DNA of 64,000 bases from Usitatibacter rugosus. Its GTDB lineage: Bacteria; Pseudomonadota; Gammaproteobacteria; Burkholderiales; Usitatibacteraceae. This document shows, piece after piece, positions 29,081 to 37,063 of the stretch. The stretch is from the NCBI RefSeq assembly GCF_013003965.1, contig NZ_CP053069.1, positions 2,387,419-2,451,418 of the forward strand, written 5' to 3'. Both the position numbers and the translations under genes were made by a program. The notes under the pieces are model-generated. The model saw nothing but the letters and a program-made list of their open reading frames with translations. It had not been told where the DNA came from and ran no database searches. How positions within the stretch are numbered: position 1 is the first letter of the stretch; every line of letters starts with the position of its first letter.

Positions 29081-29122
29081 GAGATCTCCCCAGTGGGACG
29101 AGCGGCTTCGAGACGAGCGCCC

Positions 29123-29290
29123 TTGGAACCGCCGATCCCGGCTTGGCGACCCTTGCGAAGACCTTCTCGAGTTCGGTTTGCCTTTATCTGTGTGAATCCG
29201 TGTTCATCTGTGTCCCTAACGCATTTCGCCCGTCCTTTGCTTTGATCGGCGGCAATCGGCGGGAAATCGGCGGGGATCGGCGGTTCCAAC
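29123..29290. repeat. Inverted-repeat element, copy 2 (shortened)
   Basis: The right arm matches copy 1 at 20638-20880 closely: TTTATCTGTGTGAATCCGTG, then GTTCATCTGTGTCC, ending ATCGGCGGTTCCAAC. The left arm keeps only the terminal TTGGAACCGCCGATCC and then jumps to the shared TTGGCGACCC segment, so most of the left half is deleted. It fills the 247-bp gap between the ABC ATPase and the MalG-type permease. No gene is visible in that gap. Confidence 0.82.
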
Positions 29291-29327
29291 AACGCCCGCC
29301 ACGTCGCCATCCGCGAAATCGTCGCTC

Positions 29328-30380
29328 TCATTTGATCCCCGTCGAGGCGATGCCGGTGGTGATGTAGCGCTGAAGGAAGATGAACGCGAGCGCCAGCGGC
29401 AGCGCGGTCAACGTCGTCATCGCGAGCAGCATGCCGTAGTGGATGCCGTTCTCGTCCGTGTAGCCGGCGAGCGCGATCTGCAGCGTCTGGGCGTGCGGCT
29501 CGGTGAGGATGATGAGCGGCAGCAGGAACTCGTTCCAGCGCGACATGATCGAGAAGATCGCCACCACGGCGAGCGCCGGCGTGGACAGCGGCACCACGAG
29601 CTTCCAATAGATGCGCCACTCGCTCGCGTGGTCCATGCGCGCGGCCTCGATCAGCTCCGTGGGCAGCGTCAGCATGTACTGGCGCAGCAGGAAGACCCCG
29701 GTGGGCGTGGAGATCACCGGCAGGATCACGCCCCACGGATTGTTGGTGAGGCCGAGCTCGGAGACGATGAGGTAGATCGGCACCAGGACCACCGTCGCCG
29801 GGATCATGAGCGTCGCAAGAATGATCAGCAGCGCCACGTTGCTGCCCGGGAAGCGGTAGATCGACAGCGCGAAGGCCGCCATGGAGTTCATCACCAGCGT
29901 GATGACCGTGGCCATCACGGTGATGAAGAACGTGTTGTAGATGGACGACCCGATGCGGCTTCCCGCGGAATCGAGGAGCTGCGTGTAATTCTCGGTGGCG
30001 AGGTGGTACTGGCGGATCGGCTCGGCGCGGTCCGCGGGCACCGTGATGCGTCCGGTTTCGGGATGAGCCGGGTCGACCATCACCGCCTCGATGCCGACGC
30101 GCCGGACCTGCGCCAGCGTCACCACGCTGCCGTCTTCGCGCGTCACGCGGAAGAGGGTCAGCGGCCGGGGATAGCCGGGGACCTTCACCGACTCGAACGA
30201 TTTCGGCAGCAGCGTGGGCGGGAATTCCGTGAGGTTGCCCTCGCCCTTGAACGACGAGATCACCACCCACAGCACCGGGGCCAGCATGACGATCGCGCCC
30301 AGGCCCAGGTAGCCGTACGTGAGCCAGTCGGTCCAATCCGCACGGATGCCGCCGCGCTTGCGCGTGAAGAAGCTAAGCAT
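29328..30380 (-). CDS. MalG-type sugar ABC permease
   Basis: A 350-residue inner-membrane permease of the CUT1 family. The coupling (EAA) motif reads LIEAARMDHASEWRIYWKLV. Six hydrophobic segments are present and the C terminus has the family form (LQRYITTGIASTGIK). A long periplasmic insertion between the first two helices (about residues 50-120, VKVPGYPRPLTLFRVTR) is larger than in E. coli MalG. Its start overlaps the stop of the MalF-type gene. It forms the importer with the adjacent permease and binding protein. Confidence 0.9.
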   Translation of the reverse strand: MLSFFTRKRGGIRADWTDWLTYGYLGLGAIVMLAPVLWVVISSFKGEGNLTEFPPTLLPKSFESVKVPGYPRPLTLFRVTREDGSVVTLAQVRRVGIEAVMVDPAHPETGRITVPADRAEPIRQYHLATENYTQLLDSAGSRIGSSIYNTFFITVMATVITLVMNSMAAFALSIYRFPGSNVALLIILATLMIPATVVLVPIYLIVSELGLTNNPWGVILPVISTPTGVFLLRQYMLTLPTELIEAARMDHASEWRIYWKLVVPLSTPALAVVAIFSIMSRWNEFLLPLIILTEPHAQTLQIALAGYTDENGIHYGMLLAMTTLTALPLALAFIFLQRYITTGIASTGIK

Positions 30381-31377
30381 CTCGCCCTCCCCGCGACAGG
30401 CGCATCTGCAGCGCGGTGAACCCGAAGAGGACCAATCCCAGCAGCAGCGACGCGGCCGCCGCCAGCCCGTAGTTGCGCGGCATCACCGCGAAGCCCGTCT
30501 CGTAGATGTAGTGGACGATCATCTTCGTGGCCGAGCCCGGCCCGCCGCCGGTGAGCACGTAGATCTCGTCGAAGGTCTGCACGGCACGGATCACCGCGAG
30601 GATGAACACCACCAGCAGCACGGGCTTCAGCAGCGGCAGCGTGATCCGCGTGAACACCCGCCACGGCGAGGCGCGGTCCATCTTCGCGGCCTCGTAGAGA
30701 TCGGCCGGGATGCTTTGCAGCCCCGCCAGCAGGATCACCATATAGAAGCCCATGTGAGCCCACACGGTGACGAAGATCGACCACTTAAAAGCACGCGACG
30801 GCTCGGTGAGCCAGCTCACCGCAGGCATTCCCGCCCCCGCGAGCAGCCCGTTCAGCGCGCCGTCGCGCTGCAGCAGCCACACCCACGTCATCGCCACCAC
30901 GACCGGCGAGAGCATCACCGGGAAGAAGAAGATGCCGCGGAAGAAGCCGCGCGCGCGGATGCGGCGATTCAACGCGATCGCGGTGGCGAGCGCCACGCCG
31001 ATCATGATCGTCACCTGCAGCGGCACGAACCACATCGAGTTCCTCACCGCCCGCCAGAAGAGGTCGCGCGTGCAGGTGGACGGATCGAGGTAGTTGTCGC
31101 AGGCGAGCAGCGTCTCGTAGTTGAAGAGGCCCACGAAGTGGCGCTGCGTCGGGTAGAGGCTCTCCCCGCCCGTCATCGAGTAGACGACGTTCACCAGCAC
31201 CGGCAACAGCGAGAACACGGCGATGATGATGAGGTTGGGTGCGAGGAACACCCACGGCAGGCGCTTCATCCCGAGCACGCGCTGCAGGAAGACCATCGCG
31301 GGCTCGAGCGCGCGCGCCGGGACCGCCGCCACCGCGCCCAGGACTGCCTTTGCCCGATCCTCGAGTCCCGGGGCCAT
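30373..31377 (-). CDS. MalF-type sugar ABC permease
   Basis: A 334-residue permease with six transmembrane segments and the EAA motif in YEAAKMDRASPWRVFTRITLP. The loop LTGGGPGSATKMIVHYIYETGF is characteristic of CUT1 permeases. The ATG at 31377 is the first in-frame start after the upstream binding-protein stop at 31383. It overlaps the downstream permease by 8 bp, so the two form a translationally coupled pair. Confidence 0.9.
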   Translation of the reverse strand: MAPGLEDRAKAVLGAVAAVPARALEPAMVFLQRVLGMKRLPWVFLAPNLIIIAVFSLLPVLVNVVYSMTGGESLYPTQRHFVGLFNYETLLACDNYLDPSTCTRDLFWRAVRNSMWFVPLQVTIMIGVALATAIALNRRIRARGFFRGIFFFPVMLSPVVVAMTWVWLLQRDGALNGLLAGAGMPAVSWLTEPSRAFKWSIFVTVWAHMGFYMVILLAGLQSIPADLYEAAKMDRASPWRVFTRITLPLLKPVLLVVFILAVIRAVQTFDEIYVLTGGGPGSATKMIVHYIYETGFAVMPRNYGLAAAASLLLGLVLFGFTALQMRLSRGGRDA

Positions 31378-31382
31378 GGCCG

Positions 31383-32642
31383 TCACATCCTCGTGACCTG
31401 GACGGCGAGATCGACGTCCTTCTTGATGAAGGCGGCCGCGGTGTCGATGTCGAGCTCGTTGTTCAGGACCTGGCTGATGCGCGTGGTCATGGCGTTCATC
31501 GCCGCGCGCTGGAAGCGCCAGCCCTGGAAGGCGTAGGCGGCCGGCGGGATGTTGGTCGAGACCTGGCGCGTGTAGCTCGCGAGCGCCTCGCGCACGCGCT
31601 CCGAGGCGTTGGGATAGGCCACGCCCGTCCTCACCAGCGTTGCGGCGATGGGAATGTTCGCGCCGCGGGCCAGCTGCTCGCGCATGACGTCCTCGCGCGC
31701 GGCGAAGGCGAGGAAGCGCCCGACCAGCTTCGGCGCCTTCGAATGCTTGAAGCCGACCACGGCTCCCCCGCCCGGCATGAGCGCGCAGGACGACGTGCCG
31801 CAGGGCGCGTCGATCACGGCCCAGTCGAAGAGATCGCCGACCTCCTTGTTCATGCGTTCGAGCTGCCACGAGCCGCCGAAGTAGAGGACGACCTTGGCGT
31901 TCATGAAGTCCTGGAAATTGTCGCGGTGCGTGGCGCCGCCGACCGCGCCCCAGAGATCCATCGGCAATGTGCCGTCGCGGTGCCAGCCGACGAACTTGCG
32001 CATGGCGGTCTTGAGCCCCTCGTCCACGACGAAGTTGCCGCGTGCATCGACCAACCGGGCCCCGTAGCTGATGGCGATGCTGGCGAAGCGGTGCGCGGAT
32101 CGATCGACCTCCATCGCCATCGGGGTGTTCGTCGCCTTCGCGACCTTCCGGCACGCCGCGGCCCAGTCGTCCCACGTAGCACCCGGGGGCGGCAGCTCGA
32201 CGCGCGCCTGCCGGAAGAGCGTGAGGTTCACGTACGCGCCGTTCATCGTGATCGCCGAGGACATGCCGTTGATCGCGTCGGGGCGCGAATCGGTGCCGCG
32301 AAGCATCGGCAGCATCACGCCGAATTCGCGCTCGAAGTACGCCGCGTCCACGTAGGGGCGCACGTCGAGGTAGTACTTCGAGAGGCCGTTCCAGTCTCCC
32401 ACGATGGAAATGTCGGGCCCGCGTCCGGAAGCGAGCTGCACCGGCAGGCTCTCGAGGATGGACTGGTAGGAGACGAGGCGGAAGTGGACCTTGTCGCCCG
32501 GGTTCTCCCGGTTGAACCGATCGACGGTGAAGCCGACGTAGGTGTTGATCGCCTGGACGACGATCTCCTCCGCACGGGCAGCGCCCACCATCGAGACAGC
32601 GATCGCCAGGGCGATGGCGGATCCGCGGAAGCGAAAGGTCAC
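31383..32642 (-). CDS. Extracellular solute-binding protein of a sugar ABC importer
   Basis: A 419-residue periplasmic binding protein (family 1) with a signal peptide (FRGSAIALAIAVSMVGAARA). Visible features are FTVDRFNRENPGDKVHF near the N terminus, the ligand-region WDDWAAACRKVAKATNTP and a MPGGGAVVGFKHSKAPKL segment. Two cysteine-containing features, CGTSSC and CRK, are present. The GTG start at 32642 overlaps the TGA stop of the LacI regulator gene (GTGA), so binding protein and regulator are coupled. Substrate by context: xylo-oligosaccharides. Confidence 0.88.
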   Translation of the reverse strand: MTFRFRGSAIALAIAVSMVGAARAEEIVVQAINTYVGFTVDRFNRENPGDKVHFRLVSYQSILESLPVQLASGRGPDISIVGDWNGLSKYYLDVRPYVDAAYFEREFGVMLPMLRGTDSRPDAINGMSSAITMNGAYVNLTLFRQARVELPPPGATWDDWAAACRKVAKATNTPMAMEVDRSAHRFASIAISYGARLVDARGNFVVDEGLKTAMRKFVGWHRDGTLPMDLWGAVGGATHRDNFQDFMNAKVVLYFGGSWQLERMNKEVGDLFDWAVIDAPCGTSSCALMPGGGAVVGFKHSKAPKLVGRFLAFAAREDVMREQLARGANIPIAATLVRTGVAYPNASERVREALASYTRQVSTNIPPAAYAFQGWRFQRAAMNAMTTRISQVLNNELDIDTAAAFIKKDVDLAVQVTRM

Positions 32643-33724
32643 GACTGGCTCACGATCCTCACGGGCGGGCGCAGGCGTGGCGCCGCGTCCGACTGGCGGC
32701 GGATCAGCGCGAAGTCCATGACGAATTGCTCGGGCTTGATGATCTCCTTGGCCCGGCGTGCGCGGATCTGGCGCACGAGGATATCCACCGCCGTGGCCGC
32801 CATGTCCGTGATCGGCTGGCGAACCGTGGTGAGCTCGGGCCAGATCGTGGTGGCGAGCGCGGCATCGTCGAAGCCGGCTACGGTGAGGTCGCCCGGCACG
32901 TCGAGGTGCAGGCGGTGGGCGATGGCCACGGTGGCCGCCGCCATGTCGTCGTTCGAGGCGAAGATCGCCGAGGGGCGCGGGTCGACGTTCAGCAGCACTT
33001 CGGCCGCGTCGAGGCCCGAGCGGTAGTTGAACATGCCCTTGGCCACGAGTTCCTCGGGAACGCCCAGGCCTGCTTCGGCCATGGCCGCGCGGAAGCCCGC
33101 CATGCGGCGCTCGCTCGCGGTCTGGTTCGGAGCGCCGGTGATGAATCCGATGCGCAGGTGGCCCAGCGAGACCAGGTGGCGCGTCATGTCGTACGCGGCG
33201 CGGTAGTCGTCGATGCTGACCGCGTTGATGCGCTTGTCCGGAGCGCCGCTCGCCACCGCGACCGAGGGCGTGGCGGTGTCGGACACGAGGCTCAGCAGTG
33301 GAGCGGAATCGCACAGCGGCGGCGGCAGGATCAGCCCGTCGATGCCGTTGGTGATGAGGTCGCGGGCGGCGGCTTCCTCGTGGTCGCCCGCCTCGCACTT
33401 CTCCACGACGAGCTGGATGTGCATCAGGCTCGCCTTGTTCAGCAGGCCCACCAGGAATTCCGAGAGGTAGCCCGCGGACGGGTTGCTGTAGAGCACGCCG
33501 ATGCGGATGAGCTCGGAGCCGGCCAGGCGGCGTGCCGCCGGGTTGGGGACGTAGTTCAGCGACGCGATCGCCTCGCGGACGCGCTCGCGGGTGCTCTCGC
33601 GCACGTTCTGCTCGCCGTTCACGACGCGAGAGACGGTCATCGGCGAGACGCCCGCTTGCGCGGCGACATCGGCGATGGTGGCGACGTTCTTGCCCCGTCC
33701 GGCCCTGGTCCTTGCTGCTCTCAC
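32639..33724 (-). CDS. LacI-family transcriptional regulator of the xylan/xylose genes
   Basis: A 361-residue LacI/GalR repressor. The HTH and hinge are at about 14-70 (TIADVAAQAGVSPMTVSRVV, NYVPNPAARRLAG). A periplasmic-binding-like ligand domain follows (IGVLYSNPSAGYLSEF, GLILPPPL, FASNDDMAAA, VAGFDD). The start is a GTG. It heads the - strand run of importer, xylB and xylA genes. A palindrome resembling its expected operator lies 31 bp upstream (33755-33767), and two similar palindromes occur at 36996 and 39281, so it probably controls the whole locus. The inducer is probably xylose or a xylo-oligomer. Confidence 0.9.
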   Translation of the reverse strand: MRAARTRAGRGKNVATIADVAAQAGVSPMTVSRVVNGEQNVRESTRERVREAIASLNYVPNPAARRLAGSELIRIGVLYSNPSAGYLSEFLVGLLNKASLMHIQLVVEKCEAGDHEEAAARDLITNGIDGLILPPPLCDSAPLLSLVSDTATPSVAVASGAPDKRINAVSIDDYRAAYDMTRHLVSLGHLRIGFITGAPNQTASERRMAGFRAAMAEAGLGVPEELVAKGMFNYRSGLDAAEVLLNVDPRPSAIFASNDDMAAATVAIAHRLHLDVPGDLTVAGFDDAALATTIWPELTTVRQPITDMAATAVDILVRQIRARRAKEIIKPEQFVMDFALIRRQSDAAPRLRPPVRIVSQS

Positions 33725-33754
33725 CGCGTTCTACCCTTTTTCATGTGATCAATA

Positions 33755-33767
33755 TGTACCGCTAACA
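33755..33767. promoter_or_regulatory. Candidate LacI-type operator upstream of the regulator gene
   Basis: TGTACCGCTAACA, reverse complement TGTTAGCGGTACA. One half-site (TGTTAGCG) fits the pattern of xylose-responsive LacI-type operators and of the other two palindromes here; the second half is weaker. Its position suggests autoregulation and control of the downstream importer/xyl genes. Confidence 0.5.
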
Positions 33768-33768
33768 A

Positions 33769-33809
33769 GCGACAAGGGCAACCGATTGCGGCTCGGTTGC
33801 CCTCGTCGC
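33769..33809 (-). terminator. Strong stem-loop downstream of the TonB-dependent receptor
   Basis: A 17-bp stem with one mismatch (33769-33785 GCGACAAGGGCAACCGA pairs with 33793-33809) and a 7-base loop. It lies 40 bp beyond the receptor's stop codon, between that gene and the LacI gene. A short T-rich TTGTTAG follows on the - strand. It probably ends the receptor transcript before the regulator operon begins. Confidence 0.6.
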
Positions 33810-33848
33810 GCCAGCACACTCTTTACCGGGCGTTACCGGGCGGGGGCC

Positions 33849-36800
33849 CTAGAACTTGAAGCGCGCCCCGACGATGTACGTCCGGCCCGGGTCATACAGC
33901 GTGAACGTCGCGTTCGGGAACTGGAAGTACGTGCGCTGCGACTGGCGCGTCACGTTCTGGACGTCGAACGTGATCTGCGGCCAGAAGTTGCTCGTCTTGC
34001 CCAGCACATCTCCCAGGTCCACGGCCGACGACAGGTCCACCTGCTTGTAGTCGTCCACGAACAGCGCCGCATTCGTGATGCCGTTCTGGTTGGCGGTGGC
34101 GACCTGGCTGCCTTCCTGGAACGTCTGCGAGATGCGGAACATGAAGCCGTGGTTCTCGTAGTACGCGGTGAGGTTGTACGTCTTCTCCGGCACGCCGAGG
34201 GCCACCGCGCCGGAAACCCCGCCGCTCGTGGTCTGCTTGATCCGCGTGTAGTTCGCGCTGAAGCCGAACCCCTCGATCGGCAGGATCCGGTCGAGCGGCT
34301 GCACCCACGAGAGCTCGACGCCCTTCACCTTCAGGTAGCCCTCCGCGTTCACCGACTGCGTGATCACCACGGTGGCGGCATCCGGCCCGCCGCGCGCCGT
34401 GATCGCCGCTTGCTGCGTCGGCGAGAGCGAGTCGTAGTTGATGCCGAAGGCCGCGAGCGCGTTGAACGGCAGCGTGGTGTTGGCGTTGGTCGTGAAGCCC
34501 TTGATGCGCTTGTAGAACGGCGTGGCGCTCACGTAGCCCGAACCGCCCGTGTACCACTCGAGCCCGAGGTCGAGGTTGTCCGAGAGGTACGGCTTGAGAG
34601 CCGGGTTGCCCAGCGTGCCGACGTCGGCCGACGGCGAGCTGAAGTTGATCGAGGGACGGATCGCGTTCGGGTCGGCGCGGGTCATCGTGCGCGAGGCGCT
34701 GGTACGGAGCACGACGTCCTTCGTGAGGTTCAAGGCCGCGGAGGCCGACGGCAACGTGTTGTTGTACGTCGTCTCCAGGTACACGAAGTTGTCGATGTTC
34801 GGGTACTTGCCGCCGTTCTGCAGCAGCGGGACGACGGCGTTGCGCGGATCGGCGATGGAGATGAAGCCGCCCACCGTCTGCTCCGTGCGGACGTAGCGCA
34901 GGCCCGCGTTGTACTTGAGCGCCATGCCCCACGGATCGGCCATGCCGTTGATCTCGGTGTAGAACGCCGTGGCCTTCTCGTTGATGAACCCGGCGCTGGC
35001 GCCGGTGTTCGACGAGCCGACTTCCGGAGCCGAGTTCACGAAATCGCCGTAGCGCGAGTCGGTGGCGAAGCGGTTCCAGTCCACCGTGATGAAGCCGGCC
35101 GGGCCGGGCGACAGGTAGCTCGCCAGGTTGGCCAGCGGGATCAGCGAGCCGCGGTACGTGAGCGAGGCCGGAGAGCCCTGCCCCGCCGTGTAGCCCGTGC
35201 CGAAGCCCGGATACAGCGCGGCGGCGGTGGCACCCGGCGTGTTGGCGCCGTTGCAAGCCGGGCCGCCGTTCGGGCCGAGGACGAAGGTGCTGGGATTGTT
35301 GCCGCACGTCGCCGCCTGCCAGGCGCCGGAGTTGTCCTTCGCCCGGATGCTGCGCTCGATCTCGTCGTAGGCGAGGCCGCCGTGCACGTTGAAGCGCTTG
35401 TCGCCCCACGTGAGGTTGATGCGGCCGCCCTTGGTCTCGGTCTCGCGGAACTCCTCCTGCTGGTTCACGCGCCCGCCGTCCCAGACGAAGTTCGCCGGAT
35501 TGTTCAGGTCCACGTTGCTGGAGATGGTGGGCCGCTCGCCGTTGGTGAAGTTCACCGTGACGCCGGAGCTGCCGCGCGTGATCGGAAGGACCGTCGGCGA
35601 CTCGCGGTGGAACTCGCTCTTGGTGTAGTTCAGCATCCCGTCGAGCTTGAGATCCTTCCCGATCTTCCACTCCATGCCGGGGTTGATGCCGTAGAGCTTC
35701 ACGTCCTCGATGTACGGGCGGTATTCGAGGAAGAACTGCGCGTTGGCGAAGGTGCCCGACTGGACCACGCAGCCATTCGTGCAGTCCGTCTGGTCGACCG
35801 TCATGTTGAGCGGGATGACGGCCCCGTTGCGCCCGACCCAGTTCATGTCGATGCGCTTCATGTCGTTCTTCTTCTTCGCGTCCAGCGCGTCCACGTAGAA
35901 GTACAGGTCCGCGTTGGGACGCCACTCGAGGCTCACCACGCCGCTGTAGCGGTTCTTGGTGCCGGACTCGTCCATGTCACGGCCGAGGCGCGGAATGATC
36001 GCGTTGTCGATCTGCGTGATGTTCAGGCCCGGGTTGTGCGCGAGCAGGAAGGCCTGGTCGATCGCGGCGCCCGGCGTGAGGCCGTTGCCCGCGTTGGCCG
36101 GGACGACGTTCGGGATCGAGAAGTTGCCGCCGCCGGTGTTGTTGCGCGTGGCGAGCGTGTTCTGCGCGGCCGTGAGGTTCGGGTTGGTCCAGCCGATGGT
36201 CTCGAAGCCGGTGGTGCGGATCTTGTTCTGGCCCCAGGCGAAGCCGCCCAAGATGCCGAACGTATCGCCCCAGGTCTGGCTGGCGACGATCGCGCCCTTG
36301 TTGCCCCACTTGTCGGCCACGCTGTTCTCGACACCCGACACCGAAACGGTGACGTGCCGGCCGGGGTTGTCGAACGCGCGTGCGGTGCGCATGTCGACCA
36401 CGCCCGCGGCTCCGCCTTCGGTCATCGCCGAAGTCGGGCTCTTGTACACGCTCAAGCGCGAGAAGAGCTCCGTCGGGAGCATGTCCAGGTCGACTTCGCG
36501 GTTGGTGTTCTGGTTGTCGGTGCGGCCCGAGGAAGCCACTGCGATGGGCGCGCCGTTCAACAGGATCTTCGTGAAGCTCGTGCCGAGGCCGCGGATCTGG
36601 ATGTTCAGGCCCTCGCCGGTGATCTCCCGGCTGATCAGCACGCCGGGGATGCGGTTCAGCGATTCGGCGATGTTGGCGTCCGGGAACTTGCCGATGTCCT
36701 CGGCGAAGACCGAGTCCTGGAAGCCCGTGGCATCGCGCTTGTCACGCGTGGAGGATTCCACGCTCGCACGAAAACCGGTGACGGTGATGGTTTCGATCTT

Positions 36801-36926
36801 GGTGGGATCTGCCGGAGGCGTTTGTGCATACGCCTGCGAAATCATGCCCGCGAGGGCGGTCATAGCAAACAATGCACGGCCGCCGTGGAGCGCGCGGACG
36901 TGCGACTTCCTGGGATTCTTCTGCAT
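33849..36926 (-). CDS. TonB-dependent receptor for xylan oligosaccharides
   Basis: A 1025-residue outer-membrane receptor. It has a signal peptide (ALFAMTALAGMISQAYAQ), a TonB box-like IETITVTGFRASVE, a plug domain (about 45-165; AEDIGKFPDANIAESLNRIPGV, IQIRGLGTSFTKILLNG) and a 22-strand-type barrel ending in VGARFKF. This subtype is common for plant-polysaccharide uptake. The start is set by the strong AGGAGGAAT ribosome-binding site just upstream. A LacI-type palindrome lies 70 bp upstream (36996). It would import large xylo-oligosaccharides released outside the cell; substrate by context. Confidence 0.92.
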   Translation of the reverse strand: MQKNPRKSHVRALHGGRALFAMTALAGMISQAYAQTPPADPTKIETITVTGFRASVESSTRDKRDATGFQDSVFAEDIGKFPDANIAESLNRIPGVLISREITGEGLNIQIRGLGTSFTKILLNGAPIAVASSGRTDNQNTNREVDLDMLPTELFSRLSVYKSPTSAMTEGGAAGVVDMRTARAFDNPGRHVTVSVSGVENSVADKWGNKGAIVASQTWGDTFGILGGFAWGQNKIRTTGFETIGWTNPNLTAAQNTLATRNNTGGGNFSIPNVVPANAGNGLTPGAAIDQAFLLAHNPGLNITQIDNAIIPRLGRDMDESGTKNRYSGVVSLEWRPNADLYFYVDALDAKKKNDMKRIDMNWVGRNGAVIPLNMTVDQTDCTNGCVVQSGTFANAQFFLEYRPYIEDVKLYGINPGMEWKIGKDLKLDGMLNYTKSEFHRESPTVLPITRGSSGVTVNFTNGERPTISSNVDLNNPANFVWDGGRVNQQEEFRETETKGGRINLTWGDKRFNVHGGLAYDEIERSIRAKDNSGAWQAATCGNNPSTFVLGPNGGPACNGANTPGATAAALYPGFGTGYTAGQGSPASLTYRGSLIPLANLASYLSPGPAGFITVDWNRFATDSRYGDFVNSAPEVGSSNTGASAGFINEKATAFYTEINGMADPWGMALKYNAGLRYVRTEQTVGGFISIADPRNAVVPLLQNGGKYPNIDNFVYLETTYNNTLPSASAALNLTKDVVLRTSASRTMTRADPNAIRPSINFSSPSADVGTLGNPALKPYLSDNLDLGLEWYTGGSGYVSATPFYKRIKGFTTNANTTLPFNALAAFGINYDSLSPTQQAAITARGGPDAATVVITQSVNAEGYLKVKGVELSWVQPLDRILPIEGFGFSANYTRIKQTTSGGVSGAVALGVPEKTYNLTAYYENHGFMFRISQTFQEGSQVATANQNGITNAALFVDDYKQVDLSSAVDLGDVLGKTSNFWPQITFDVQNVTRQSQRTYFQFPNATFTLYDPGRTYIVGARFKF

Positions 36927-36995
36927 TGTGATTCCTCCTGGGCGGGCTTCCGGCGCCACTCTTTGGTGGCATTCGCTTCAACTTATCACCTGAAT

Positions 36996-37009
36996 TGGTA
37001 GCGTGACCA
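36996..37009. promoter_or_regulatory. LacI-type operator upstream of the TonB-dependent receptor
   Basis: TGGTAGCGTGACCA differs at two positions from a perfect TGGTAGCGCTACCA palindrome. It lies 70 bp before the receptor start and shares its half-site with the palindromes at 33755 and 39281. Probably bound by the LacI protein at 32639-33724. Confidence 0.65.
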
Positions 37010-37063
37010 TTTCAGTGTAGGCAGGTCCTAAATCCCGTGTCAACGGGGGGTCTCGGGTTTTCC

